Counted from the stretch's first letter, positions 1-8,507 are shown. The stretch is DNA of 34,752 bases from CAYLZO01 sp964387775 (GCA_964387775.1 CAYLZO010000022.1:1-34752); one strand, 5' to 3'. Notes: generated from the letters alone by a model not told the origin. Numbers and translations are program-made.

Positions 1-320
1 AAGGCCACCAACCAGTCGTGGGCGTGGATCAGATCAAAGGGGCCATCCCGCTGCCACAACTGCCGGACGTATTCCTCCAGCCGCAGGTTGGTCTGCCAGG
101 CCGCCGTGTAGACGTCGCCCTCCACGGCAGGGGGCTCGACGCGGTGCACGGTCGCCCGGCCCACCCGCCCCAACGGCTCGCCGCCGGCCCAGTTGGGCGT
201 CACCAGGTGGAGGTCCACGTCGCGCAGGTTGCCCAGGGGCGGCAGGAGCTCGGCCGTGTGCCGGCCCAGCCCGCCAACCACGTGGGGTGGATATTCCCAG
301 GCGAGCATCAAAACGCGCAC
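1..320 (-). CDS. Glycosyltransferase, GT-B fold (glycogen-synthase/GT4-like), N-terminal part
   Basis: Partial gene: the window holds the first 106 codons and the rest lies beyond base 1. Translation from GTG at 320 opens with VRVLMLAWEYPPHVVGGLGR, the usual first strand and glycine-rich loop of GT5/GT4 enzymes that take a nucleotide sugar. Near the cut end it reads FDLIHAHDWLVA, the conserved strand of the N-terminal Rossmann lobe. It probably transfers a sugar to glycan or glycogen in the cytoplasm; the substrate cannot be read from this half. The start is 8 bases after the lipoprotein stop, and the gap is G-rich enough for a weak ribosome site. It is the last visible gene of the alaS-to-mltG operon. 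Family is fairly sure, acceptor unknown. Confidence 0.85.
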   Translation of the reverse strand, partial: MRVLMLAWEYPPHVVGGLGRHTAELLPPLGNLRDVDLHLVTPNWAGGEPLGRVGRATVHRVEPPAVEGDVYTAAWQTNLRLEEYVRQLWQRDGPFDLIHAHDWLVA

Positions 321-328
321 GCTGGCCC

Positions 329-991
329 CTACCCCTCGGAAGTCAGACCGAGCGCGGCGGCGACGGCGGCGCGGTAAGGGTCCTGCCCGGCCGAGCTCGC
401 CTCCTCAATGGCGTCCAGCAGACGATTCGTCGCCGCGTAGGCCCAGGCAGCGGCCGGCCCCGGCGGGGCGCCCCCCGACAACTGCTGATAAGCAGCCACA
501 AACGCCTCGTCCAGGGCCGCTTCCTCGGGCTCGGGCCGGGCGGCACTGTGATAGCCGGCCGACCAATCGGTCTCGGGCGCGAGAAAGGGCAACCCCAGCC
601 GCCGGTGCTCAGGCGCGGCTGCCCGCGCCGTCTCGGCCGACCAGCCGCCCAGCGCCCCCAGCACGCCGGGATCGACGGCCAACTCGCGGGCCTGCCAGGC
701 CGCCTCCCCGGCCTCGTTAAAGTCGTTCAGAGCCACCAACTCTACAAAGTAGCGGTCGCCCACGCCGCCGGCCTCGTTCCGCTGGCGCACGGCCAGGCGC
801 ACGGCGTGGAGCGCCTCGTAGCCCAGGTCGCGATAGAGCCCTTCGAAGGGGGCCGACAGCCCGATCTTGACCGTCGGCTTGACACTGCCGGGGAAGGAGC
901 AGGCAGCGAGCAGCAAGCAGCAAGTGACCAGCAGCAAGTAACGGCGTACAGTCCTTGCTCCTTGTGCCTTGTGCCCTGTGCCTTGCATCAT
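329..991 (-). CDS. Short periplasmic-binding-protein-type lipoprotein (Peripla_BP_6-like), apparently lacking lobe 2
   Basis: About 220 residues. The start ATG (991-989) overlaps the mltG stop by one base (TAATG); a second ATG follows directly. An arginine-containing N-region and YLLLVTCCLLLAAC form a lipoprotein signal with the lipobox Cys at residue 31. The mature part begins VKIGLSAPFEG and continues with an amino-acid-ABC-type binding domain (branched-chain style), including GALGGWSAET and LPFLAPETDW. It then jumps to a C-terminal-like helix, AAWAYAATNRLLDAIEEA. Family members usually have about 350-400 residues, so the central part forming the second lobe seems missing. It may be a small ligand-binding or structural lipoprotein rather than a transporter subunit; no ABC genes are adjacent. 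The signal peptide is encoded by repeat-like DNA. Fold moderately sure, role unknown. Confidence 0.7.
   Translation of the reverse strand: MMQGTGHKAQGARTVRRYLLLVTCCLLLAACSFPGSVKPTVKIGLSAPFEGLYRDLGYEALHAVRLAVRQRNEAGGVGDRYFVELVALNDFNEAGEAAWQARELAVDPGVLGALGGWSAETARAAAPEHRRLGLPFLAPETDWSAGYHSAARPEPEEAALDEAFVAAYQQLSGGAPPGPAAAWAYAATNRLLDAIEEASSAGQDPYRAAVAAALGLTSEG
900..990. repeat. Degenerate short repeats (AGCAGCAAG and CCTTGTGCC words)
   Basis: Two low-complexity repeat types lie side by side. Roughly 900-942 (plus strand) is built from AGCAGCAAG/CAAGTAAC words. Roughly 953-986 repeats CCTTGTGCC-like words (ccttgtgccttgtgccctgt). The second type recurs at 15668-15698. Both lie inside the lipoprotein reading frame and supply almost its whole signal peptide. 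Confidence 0.7.
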
Positions 992-2313
992 TACGGCGTG
1001 TACTGTTCCTGGTTCTGCAAGTGCTCTTCCAGGGTCGAAGCAAAGACGTGAGACCCGTCGCCAACGGCGTGGAAGTAGAGATAGTCGGTGTCGGCCGGGT
1101 TGAGCACGGCCAGGATCGAGGCCAGGCCGGGGCTGCAAATAGGCGTCGGCGGCAGGCCCTGCACCTGGAAGGTGTTGTAGGGCGAATCCACCGTCTGCCC
1201 CTCGCCGGGCAGCATCGGGTTCCACCAGGAATCGGTCTCGGGATCGTAGCCCTTGGCGTACTGGATGGTGGGGTCGGCGCTGAGGCGCAACGCCGTCTCT
1301 TCGACGTAGGCCGGGTCGAGCCGGTTAAAATAGACGCTGGCGATGATGGGCCGCTCCTCGGCCACGACGGCCTCCCGCTCGACGATGGAGGCCAGGGTCA
1401 CGACGTCGTAGGCCGTCATGGGCCGGTAGCTGCCCGTGCCCAGGTCGAAAATCGTCCGGCCGGCCAGGCGCCCCTCGATCTCGGAAGCTACCCGGGCGTC
1501 AAAGGTGGACAGCATCAACTCCAGCACCTCGGCCGGCCCCATCTCGGGGGAAAGTTCGTAGGTATCGGGAAAGAGAAAGCCTTCCAGCGGGGCACCGGGC
1601 GGCCGGCGGGCCAGCCAGGGATGGTCGTATTGGCCCGTGCGCACCAGGGCCATGAAATCGTCGCTGCGCATCAAGTCCTGCTGCTCCAGCAGCCAGGCCA
1701 CCTGCTCGGCGCGCCAGCCCTCCGGAATGGTGACCACCACGCCGTCGCCGCCGCCGTGTTGCAGCGCCTCGGCGATCTCGTGCATGGTCATGTTGGCCCG
1801 CAGGGTGTAAGTGCCGGCCTGCAAACTGGCATCGAGGCCGTGGTAGGTCATGAAGCGGCGAAAGACCTCCCCGTCGACGACCAGCCCCTGCTCCTCCAGG
1901 CGCGCCGCCACCTGGGCCGCCGTCTCGCCCGGCTCGACCACGAAGGTGAGCAGGGTCGGATCGTCGCCCGCTGGCTGGTTCAACTCGGCCTGGTGCATCG
2001 AAAGGTAGAGGCTCAGGAAGAAGGAATTGGGCGAATCGAAGGAAAGGTCCAGTTCGGGACCGCTCCCGGTCTGCGTGCGCGCTTCCATGGCGCTGACCAT
2101 CATCCGCGCCCCAAAGAGCACCGTCAGGGTCAGCGCGCCCACCGTGCCGACCAGCAGCGCCACGCGGGAAAGACCCCGCAGCCAGTCGGGGATGAGACGC
2201 CGGAGCCACCGGATCTGGGCCAGGACCACCACGACCAGGGCCGCGACCCAGGCCACGGCCAGGACCTGCAGCCCGAGCATCAACGTGTTCAAAGGAATCT
2301 CTATATCTGCCAC
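991..2313 (-). CDS. mltG: Endolytic murein transglycosylase MltG (YceG-like)
   Basis: 440 residues. MltG cleaves nascent glycan strands at the outer face of the membrane and is thought to set strand termini during elongation. Two hydrophobic segments (about 10-32 and 50-70) precede the extracytoplasmic domain; most family members have one. The YceG domain is complete: a LysM-like part with VVEPGETAAQVAARL, the LEGFLFPDTYEL motif, the catalytic Glu in LASIVEREA (E312), LSADPTIQYAKG, SPYNTFQVQGLPPTPI and the final LNPADTDYLYF. The start is GTG at 2313, inside the end of ruvX (13-base overlap), with AGGGG about 12 bases upstream. Adjacency to ruvX and alaS is a known syntenic arrangement. High confidence. 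Confidence 0.95.
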   Translation of the reverse strand: MADIEIPLNTLMLGLQVLAVAWVAALVVVVLAQIRWLRRLIPDWLRGLSRVALLVGTVGALTLTVLFGARMMVSAMEARTQTGSGPELDLSFDSPNSFFLSLYLSMHQAELNQPAGDDPTLLTFVVEPGETAAQVAARLEEQGLVVDGEVFRRFMTYHGLDASLQAGTYTLRANMTMHEIAEALQHGGGDGVVVTIPEGWRAEQVAWLLEQQDLMRSDDFMALVRTGQYDHPWLARRPPGAPLEGFLFPDTYELSPEMGPAEVLELMLSTFDARVASEIEGRLAGRTIFDLGTGSYRPMTAYDVVTLASIVEREAVVAEERPIIASVYFNRLDPAYVEETALRLSADPTIQYAKGYDPETDSWWNPMLPGEGQTVDSPYNTFQVQGLPPTPICSPGLASILAVLNPADTDYLYFHAVGDGSHVFASTLEEHLQNQEQYTP

Positions 2314-2786
2314 GAAACCTGCACACCCCTTTGTTTATCCAAATAGTCCTGCAAAATCACTGCCGCCGCGACGGCGTCTATCCGCTCGCGGCGCTTCCGG
2401 GCTTTGCGCCCGGCGGCGATCATGGCCGCCTGGGCTCGCTGTGTCGAGCCGTATTCGTCCCACAGGATCACGGCCAACCCCAGCCCCTCCGCCGGCAGCG
2501 CCTCGGCCAGGGCCTCGGCGTACCGCTCGACGCGCTGGGCCTGGGGGCCGGCGCTGCCATCGGCGTTCAGCGGGTGGCCGACCACCACGCCCTCCACCCC
2601 CCGCTCGCGGGCCAGATTGGCGATCCGGCGAAAATCCTGGGCCCTGGACCGGCGCCGCAAAACGGTCAGGGGCGTGGCGATCAGGCCGGTCGCGTCCGAA
2701 ACGGCCACGCCCACCCGCCGATCGCCCACGTCCAGGGCCAGCAGCCGACCCGGCAGGTCCGCCTCGGCGTTTGACCTCGTTTGCAT
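2301..2786 (-). CDS. ruvX: RuvX/YqgF-family putative pre-16S rRNA nuclease
   Basis: 161 residues, the normal length for YqgF/RuvX, an RNase-H-fold nuclease linked to 16S rRNA 5' maturation and annotated historically as a Holliday junction resolvase. Visible motifs are LLALDVGDRRVGVAVSD (first acidic residue), VVVGHPLNADGSAGPQAQRV, ILWDEYGSTQRAQ (usual form DERLST) and the last acid in RIDAVAAAVILQDYL. The DEYGS version of the third motif departs from the common DER but keeps the acidic pair. The start ATG at 2786 is six bases after the stop of the upstream baseplate-J-like gene, and its end overlaps mltG, so translational coupling is likely. High confidence in family. Confidence 0.93.
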   Translation of the reverse strand: MQTRSNAEADLPGRLLALDVGDRRVGVAVSDATGLIATPLTVLRRRSRAQDFRRIANLARERGVEGVVVGHPLNADGSAGPQAQRVERYAEALAEALPAEGLGLAVILWDEYGSTQRAQAAMIAAGRKARKRRERIDAVAAAVILQDYLDKQRGVQVSWQI

Positions 2787-2792
2787 GGAGAA

Positions 2793-4316
2793 CTATTCCA
2801 GCACGACGACCTGGATTCGGAACGGCAGCCACGGCACCCGATCCAGCCACTCCCAGCGCTCGATCCAGTCGGGCTCGACGGCCACGGCCGGCGGCGCGTC
2901 GAGGGAGAGCAAGCTGTCCAGCGCCGCCTCCGCCTCCTCCTGCGTCAGCCCGGCCACGATGGAGCGAACGGTGCCCCGGTCGATCTCGACGACGAGCGGC
3001 GCCGAGGCCGTCACGGCCAAGAGGACGTTCCGGCCCTCCATCTCGACGTCCTCACGCAGCTCGAAGGTAATCTCTTCCGATTGCAGCTCGTAGGTCGCCG
3101 GAATGCGCTCTTTGAGGGCCCGGTAGGCCAGCAACTGGGCGTTGGCCCGGTCCACGGCGGTACCGCTGGCAAAGATGCGCATAGTGAGGTGCAGGACGTC
3201 GGCTTCGGCGTCGAGGAACTGGTCATAGTCCTCGGCCAGGATCTCGACAAACATCGATTCAGGTGGCAGGAGTTCACCCTCGTTCAATTGGGCCTGCAAC
3301 TCGACGTAGGCCCGCTGCTGGAGTTGCTGCAACATCTGAGCCTTCAGTCGATCCATATCCCCCCGGGTGACGACGCCCACCTGCTTGACGCCGCCGCCCT
3401 GGGTCGGCTGCTCGTTGGTGACGCGGACCTTGCCCCGCAGCCCGGCCGTCTCGACCTCGTTGATGGTCGCCGCCGCGACGTTGCCCACCGGCCCCAGCTG
3501 GAGCGCCTCGATCTGGGCCTTGGCCGTCGCCCCGATGTTGGCCGCCAGCGTCGCCGTCGTCACCGTCTTGAAGCGGACGGTCGTCCCCGTGGTCGTGCGG
3601 ACGATGGCGCCCGGCAGAATCTCGTGGGGGTTCGACGTCTGATTGATAAACGTGATGGTGCCCGTCGCCGGCGCATCGGGCGCGTCCCGCTTGCCCTCGG
3701 TGGCAATCTCGCCCACCTGCTCGATCTCGGTTTCGACGACGTGGGCCGGGATGGTCAGATCCTCCAGGCTGGCCCGCTCCTCGTTGGGATCGGCCTTGAG
3801 CTGCAACTCGACCTCGACCACCTCGCGGTAAGGCACCAGGGTCACGGTCGCCTGGGGCACCAACAACGCGGCCATGCCCGCTACCAGGGCAAAGAGGGCC
3901 AGAAAAAGCAGCACGCCCAGAATGCGACCGGTCCAGACGATGAGCCGGTCGCCATAGCCCACGTCGCCCCGGCCATGGCGCAGGCCCTGCACCCGGGCCG
4001 AGGCCGCTTGCTGCGCCGCCGAGCGGCGGGGCACCCCCAGCCGCCAGCGCCGCCGCCGGCCCTGCCGCACCGAGCGCAGGACCGGGATGCCCTCCTCCTT
4101 GGCCAACTGGCGGGTCCTGCTATCGCGGCTCACCAGCCCCACGTCGAGGGCCAGGTTGGCCGCGTAGCGCCGCAAGACGCGCAGGTTTAGCGGCTCGTGA
4201 AAGGTCTGCGAGCGCTTGGGCACCACCAGCAGCACCCGTTTGGCCTGCGCCCCTTCGAGGAGGTCACGGATGGCGGGCAGGTCGTCTTCGACTTCGAGAT
4301 AAATAATCTGTTGCAT
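2793..4316 (-). CDS. Baseplate-J/gp47-like single-pass membrane protein
   Basis: About 507 residues. The first ~100 residues are soluble (MQQIIYLEVEDDLPAIRDLL, then VLLVVPKRSQ) and look like an alpha/beta domain. A very basic stretch (RRRRWRLG) follows, then one transmembrane helix (about 125-153). The remaining ~350 residues have the feel of baseplate J/gp47-like domains, with a TGTITFINQTSNPHEILPGA segment typical of these proteins. Topology would place the J-like part outside the membrane. I chose ATG at 4316 over GTG at 4325 because the domain begins there; neither has a perfect ribosome site. It sits between an FtsA-like gene and ruvX-mltG, which hints at an envelope role. Not an evident phage gene: no other phage genes are near. 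Function unknown. Confidence 0.7.
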   Translation of the reverse strand: MQQIIYLEVEDDLPAIRDLLEGAQAKRVLLVVPKRSQTFHEPLNLRVLRRYAANLALDVGLVSRDSRTRQLAKEEGIPVLRSVRQGRRRRWRLGVPRRSAAQQAASARVQGLRHGRGDVGYGDRLIVWTGRILGVLLFLALFALVAGMAALLVPQATVTLVPYREVVEVELQLKADPNEERASLEDLTIPAHVVETEIEQVGEIATEGKRDAPDAPATGTITFINQTSNPHEILPGAIVRTTTGTTVRFKTVTTATLAANIGATAKAQIEALQLGPVGNVAAATINEVETAGLRGKVRVTNEQPTQGGGVKQVGVVTRGDMDRLKAQMLQQLQQRAYVELQAQLNEGELLPPESMFVEILAEDYDQFLDAEADVLHLTMRIFASGTAVDRANAQLLAYRALKERIPATYELQSEEITFELREDVEMEGRNVLLAVTASAPLVVEIDRGTVRSIVAGLTQEEAEAALDSLLSLDAPPAVAVEPDWIERWEWLDRVPWLPFRIQVVVLE

Positions 4317-4335
4317 ATTCCCCACTCGACCTTAT

Positions 4336-4360
4336 GCAGGTGCCAGACACCTCAACCTGC
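4336..4360. repeat. Small nested palindrome between two operon genes
   Basis: GCAGGT (4336-4341) and ACCTGC (4355-4360) form an inverted repeat, and AGGTG (4338-4342) with CACCT (4348-4352) gives an alternative inner hairpin. There is no T-run, so it is not a convincing terminator. It may be a processing site or a dispersed repeat. Confidence 0.45.
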
Positions 4361-4367
4361 ACAAAGT

Positions 4368-5597
4368 CTACGATCCACAGATTTCGTCCAGGATCCGCGC
4401 CGAGCGCCCGGCCGGCTCTTTCTGTCGAGCCGCCCAGGCCGCCAGCGCCAGGGCGCTCACGTCGCCGGCGCTTCGCCCCGCGTCGGTGCGATTGACCACG
4501 CCCGGCACGTCGGTGGGCTCAAAGCGTTCCACTTGCGGATAGCGCTCAAAGCGCAGCTTGCGGCTCCAGGCCAGCGCCCGGGCTGTTTCCGTCACTTCGG
4601 ACAGGACACTCCCGCCGCCCAACAGGTAGAGCTGTTGCGGCAGTGGTTCATCCTCGTTCAGCGTAGCCAGGGCCGTCTCGGTTTCTTGCAACCAATCCTC
4701 CAGAACCGGTGCCAGAACGCCCAGGATCTCGGGCTTGGCCTCGTCGCTCAAGCGGCCCGCACCGTACGCGATTTTCAGCCGCTCCGCGCGGTCGGGCGAG
4801 ATCCGCCACTTGCGCAAGAGGGCGCGGGTCAGGTCGATCCCGCCCCTCGGCAGCGAGGCCAGGGCCACGGGATGCCCATTCCGGCACCAGGTCAGGTCCG
4901 TCGTCGCGCCGCCCACGTCTATCAGCAGCCCCTGCGGCTTCGGAAAGCCAGCCGCCAGCGCCAGGGGTGCGGCCGCCAGCGTCAGCGCCGAGAACTCGAG
5001 GTCCTCGGCCACGCAACGCCAGGTCTCGATGGTCTCCGGCTCGGCCAGGGCGGCAAAGACAGTGCCCCCTATCTCCCGGCCGCGAAAGCCGACGGGGTCG
5101 GTGACGCCGTTTTCGTCCACGGTGAGAGCCACCGGGGCCGCGTCCACCAGCAGCCAGCCGGGCGGGCCATTGCCACCGTCATTCAGGTCGGCTCCCAGCA
5201 GCCGATTGACCGTCAACCGCAGCGCCCGGCCGAGCAGCGCCTCCAGTTCTCGCTCGTCGATGGGCTGCTCGGGCCGCGAGCGCCGCTGGCTGACCGGCCA
5301 GGCCCCGCCCCGTAGCTTTGACGCGGGCAGCCCCATCAGCATCTGGTCGGGCAGCAACCAGCGCCCGGCCCGCGCCTGGGCCATCTCCTCGGCCTGGCGA
5401 AGGGCGTCCTCAAAGACGTCGGTCAGGTGCGCGGCGCTCCTAACGCCGGGCCGCTGGTGCCAGCCCCAGACCGTGGCCTGGCCCCGACGGACTTCTACGA
5501 CCAGGACACGCAGGGTCACGTTGCCGGGGTCCACGACGGTGAAGCAGGCCGGCGATCCTTCCGACCGCCGCCGCTCACTGCCCCTTCGACGCCACAA
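4368..5597 (-). CDS. FtsA/PilM-like actin-fold ATPase domain protein
   Basis: 409 residues with the sugar-kinase/Hsp70/actin ATPase fold. The phosphate-1 strand is FTVVDPGNVTLRVLVVEV (residues ~19-36; FtsA usually has DIGTS, so DPGN is a variant). Phosphate-2 is LLIDVGGATTDLTW, followed by ASLPRGGIDLTRAL. The adenosine motif is LYLLGGGSVLSEV. These resemble FtsA, the membrane tether of FtsZ, and PilM. I see no clear C-terminal amphipathic helix. The start is TTG at 5597, five bases after the alaS stop, and it is decided by the ribosome site GGAGGAG eight bases upstream, which overlaps the alaS 3' end. A cytoplasmic partner of the following envelope genes is plausible. Fold sure, cellular role not. 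Confidence 0.75.
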   Translation of the reverse strand: MWRRRGSERRRSEGSPACFTVVDPGNVTLRVLVVEVRRGQATVWGWHQRPGVRSAAHLTDVFEDALRQAEEMAQARAGRWLLPDQMLMGLPASKLRGGAWPVSQRRSRPEQPIDERELEALLGRALRLTVNRLLGADLNDGGNGPPGWLLVDAAPVALTVDENGVTDPVGFRGREIGGTVFAALAEPETIETWRCVAEDLEFSALTLAAAPLALAAGFPKPQGLLIDVGGATTDLTWCRNGHPVALASLPRGGIDLTRALLRKWRISPDRAERLKIAYGAGRLSDEAKPEILGVLAPVLEDWLQETETALATLNEDEPLPQQLYLLGGGSVLSEVTETARALAWSRKLRFERYPQVERFEPTDVPGVVNRTDAGRSAGDVSALALAAWAARQKEPAGRSARILDEICGS

Positions 5598-5602
5598 AGC
5601 CG

Positions 5603-8356
5603 CTACTCCTCCGCCAAAGCCTCGCCCACGATCCTCGGCACCAGGTCCAGCGCCTCGTCCAGCCGATCCGGATCGCGGCCGCCGGCCTGGGCCAGTGTGG
5701 GCCGTCCGCCGCCGCCGCCGCCGACGGCGCGGGCCACCTTTTTGACCAGATCCCCGGCCCGCAAGCCCCGCTCTACCAGGTCGGGCGTGACGGCGGCCAC
5801 GAAATTGGGCTTGCCGTTGATGACGGCCCCCAGCACGACGGCGACCGAGCCCAGCTTGTTGCGGAACCAGTCGCTCATCTCGCGCAGCGTGTCCATGTCG
5901 GCGGCCTGCACCGAGGCGGCGAGCACCTGGGCGCCCGCCACCTCCTGCACTTCCTGCAACAAGCCCTCAAACTCCAGGCGGGCCAGGTCCCGGCGCAGTT
6001 CCGTAATCTCTTTGTCGCGGTCGTGGAGCTCGCCCATGAGGCGCAGGACGGCGCGGTCCACCGTCTCGGGCTGGACGCCCAGGTGGGTAGCCGCTGCGTC
6101 GAGCACGCCGAGCCGCTGCTGCACCAACTGCTGGGCCATCCGGCCGGTCACGGCCTCGATGCGCCGCACGCCGGCCCCCACGCTGCCCTCAGACACGATG
6201 CGAAAGAGGCCGATCTCGCCCGTCTGGCGCACGTGGGTGCCGCCACACAGCTCCTGGCTGAAGGGGTCTTCGACCATCCCGATCTTGATGACGCGCACCT
6301 CGTCGCCGTACTTTTCGCCAAAGAGGGCCATCGCCCCCCGCGAGAGCGCCTCCTGATAGCTGGTCTGTTCCGCCTCCAGCGGGTAGTTGGCCAGGATGGC
6401 GTCGTTGACCGATTGCTCGACGGCGTCCAGTTCGTCCTGGGTCAGCATCGCGCCGTGGGTAAAGTCGAAGCGCAGCCGGTCGGGGGCCACCAGCGAGCCC
6501 GCCTGCTGGACGTGCTCGCCCAGGATGTAGCGCAGCTCGCTGTGGAGCAGGTGCGTGGCCGTGTGATTGCGAGCGATGTCCATCCGCCGGGCGGCGTCCA
6601 CCACGGCCCAAACCGGGTCGTCCACCGCCGGACGTCCCGCCTCAATCCGGCCCCCGTGGACGACGAGGCCCGGCACCGGCTCCCGCATGTCGCGGACCTC
6701 GACCTCCCAACGCGGCTCCAGCTCGTCGTCCTCGTAGCGGGCCAGCACGCCTGTGTCCGAGATCTGGCCGCCGCTCTCGACGTAAAAGGGCGTCGCCGCC
6801 ACCACGACCTCGACCTCGTCGCCCGGCTGTGCCCGCTTGATCCGCTCCCCGTCCTTCAGAATCGCCAGCACCGTGGTCTCCAACTCGACCATCTGCTGGG
6901 CCAGTTGCTCGACGCCGTCGGGACCGAGGCGGCCCTGGTTTTTCAAGTCCTCCAGGAGGTGCGCGTAACGCTCCAGGTCCTCGCCCTCGGCGACGACGAA
7001 CTGCTGGGCCGCCCGGGCGCGGGCCCGCTGCTCCTCCAGCGCTGCCTGGAATCCCGCCTCGTCCACGGCAAAGCCGTGCTCGGCCGCCACGTCGCGGGTG
7101 AGGTCCAGGGGGAAGCCAAAGGTATCGTAGAGGCGGAAGGCATCGTCGCCGGGAATGACCGTCTCGCCCTCTTTATCCAGCGTCTCGACGATCTCGTCCA
7201 GGATGGTCAGCCCTGTGTCCAGCGTCCGCTGGAAGCGCTCCTCCTCCTGGCGGATGACGTTGAGGATGAACTCCCGCCGGCGCCTCAAATCCTCGTAGTG
7301 ATCGCCAAACATGTCGATGACGACCTGGGCAATCTCACCCAGGAAGGGGCCGGTGAACCCCAGCTTGCGGCCAAAGCGGGCCGCTCGCCGCAGGATCATG
7401 CGCAGCACATAGTTGCGGCCCTCGTTGCCCGGAATCACGCCGTCGCCCACGAGGAAGGTGATGGCCCGGCCATGATCGGCGACGACGCGATAGGACACGA
7501 TGTTGGCCTGCCGGTCCTCGTCGCTGTGGCCCAGCAGCTCCTGGACACAGCGCAAGATGGGCATAAAGAGGTCGGTCTCATAGTTCGCCACGACGCCCTG
7601 GGCGATGGTGGTCACCCGGTCGAGGCCCAGGCCGGTATCGATGTGCTTGGCCGGCAGCTCCTCCAACTCGCCGGCGGCGTCTCGGTCGTATTGGATGAAC
7701 ACCAGGTTCCAGATCTCCAGGTAGCGGGCGCAGTCGCCGTTGACGGCGCAGACGTGGCCCGGCACGTCCTGCTTGTCGCAGTATTCCGGCCCCCGGTCGT
7801 AGTGGACCTCGGAGCAGGGGCCGCAGGGACCGGTCGTCCCCATCGCCCAAAAGTTGTCCGCCCGGCCAAAGGCCAGGATGTGGTCGTGGGCGATGTCCGT
7901 CTCGGTCTGCCAGAACCCGCGCGCTTCCTCGTCGGTGGGCAGGTCGCCCTCGTCGTCCTCAAAAATCGTGGCGTAGAGGCGCTCGGGCTCCATCTCCCAC
8001 CATTCGGTCACCAATTCCCAGGCCCAGCCGATGACCTCCTCTTTGTAATAGTCGCCGAACGACCAGTTGCCCATCATCTCAAAAAAGGTGTGGTGATAGG
8101 GCGACGGTCCCACTTCTTCCAGGTCGTTCAGGTGCCCGGAGACGCGCATGCACTTCTGGGCGTCGGCGATTCGCGGGTGTGGCGGCTCCTCCAGGCCCAA
8201 AAAGTAGTTTTTGAACTGGTTCATGCCGGCGTTGGTCAGCAGCAGCGTCGGATCGCCCACCGGGATCAGAGGGGCGCTGGGCACGATCAAGTGGTCCTTG
8301 CTTTCGAAAAAGTCAAGGAAGCTCTGGCGTACTTGGGCTCCGGTCATTCGTTTCAT
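5603..8356 (-). CDS. alaS: Alanyl-tRNA synthetase
   Basis: 917 residues, full length. Charges tRNA-Ala and edits mischarged Ser/Gly in the cytoplasm. The class II catalytic domain begins at once (SFLDFFESKDHLIVPSAPLI; TNAGMNQFKNYFLG; MGTTGPCGPCSEVHYD; HIDTGLGLDR). The editing domain has the zinc motif HTATH (H598, H602) and CGGTH (C704, H708). The C-terminal oligomerisation domain ends in the glycine-rich GGGGGGRPTLAQAGG. A cysteine-bearing insert (CDKQDVPGHVC) interrupts the catalytic domain before RYLEIWNLVFIQY. Start ATG at 8356; a second ATG lies three codons in. It is first in the operon, driven by the promoter at 8508-8536, with about 145 bases of leader made partly of repeats. I see no T-box. 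Very sure. Confidence 0.97.
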   Translation of the reverse strand: MKRMTGAQVRQSFLDFFESKDHLIVPSAPLIPVGDPTLLLTNAGMNQFKNYFLGLEEPPHPRIADAQKCMRVSGHLNDLEEVGPSPYHHTFFEMMGNWSFGDYYKEEVIGWAWELVTEWWEMEPERLYATIFEDDEGDLPTDEEARGFWQTETDIAHDHILAFGRADNFWAMGTTGPCGPCSEVHYDRGPEYCDKQDVPGHVCAVNGDCARYLEIWNLVFIQYDRDAAGELEELPAKHIDTGLGLDRVTTIAQGVVANYETDLFMPILRCVQELLGHSDEDRQANIVSYRVVADHGRAITFLVGDGVIPGNEGRNYVLRMILRRAARFGRKLGFTGPFLGEIAQVVIDMFGDHYEDLRRRREFILNVIRQEEERFQRTLDTGLTILDEIVETLDKEGETVIPGDDAFRLYDTFGFPLDLTRDVAAEHGFAVDEAGFQAALEEQRARARAAQQFVVAEGEDLERYAHLLEDLKNQGRLGPDGVEQLAQQMVELETTVLAILKDGERIKRAQPGDEVEVVVAATPFYVESGGQISDTGVLARYEDDELEPRWEVEVRDMREPVPGLVVHGGRIEAGRPAVDDPVWAVVDAARRMDIARNHTATHLLHSELRYILGEHVQQAGSLVAPDRLRFDFTHGAMLTQDELDAVEQSVNDAILANYPLEAEQTSYQEALSRGAMALFGEKYGDEVRVIKIGMVEDPFSQELCGGTHVRQTGEIGLFRIVSEGSVGAGVRRIEAVTGRMAQQLVQQRLGVLDAAATHLGVQPETVDRAVLRLMGELHDRDKEITELRRDLARLEFEGLLQEVQEVAGAQVLAASVQAADMDTLREMSDWFRNKLGSVAVVLGAVINGKPNFVAAVTPDLVERGLRAGDLVKKVARAVGGGGGGRPTLAQAGGRDPDRLDEALDLVPRIVGEALAEE

Positions 8357-8507
8357 ATTTGTTCTACCCCGTTCGTGATGCGTCCTTCGACAGGCTCAGG
8401 ATGCGTATTGCGTAAAACGTGATGCGTAAAACGCATTGCGTATTGGGCGGCATAAAGGTAGATTCTGGATTACGCGGTGCGCAATACGAAATACGGTTCA
8501 AGCGGCC
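8357..8507 (-). repeat. alaS leader with CGTATTGCGT-type repeats and a CCTTCGACAGGCTCAGG element
   Basis: Non-coding. On the plus strand CCTTCGACAGGCTCAGG lies at 8384-8400. From 8401 to about 8500 the DNA is built of related words (atgcgtattgcgt, gtgatgcgtaaaacgcattg, gcgcaatacgaaatacg). One perfect hairpin is ATGCGT-AAA-ACGCAT (8422-8436). The same word family recurs at 14557-14627 and 17150-17214. No T-box or terminator is seen, so regulation by this leader is not shown. Confidence 0.7.

Noticed and set aside
2793..4316. Prophage remnant on account of the baseplate-J-like protein
   Set aside because: No integrase, capsid, tail or lysis genes nearby; it has a transmembrane anchor and lies inside a housekeeping operon.
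6023..8422. Long plus-strand open frame opposite alaS
   Set aside because: Antisense shadow of a certain gene; no ribosome site or motifs.
8357..8500. T-box riboswitch before alaS
   Set aside because: No T-box core sequence, specifier loop or terminator/antiterminator pair seen; the leader is mostly repeat words.
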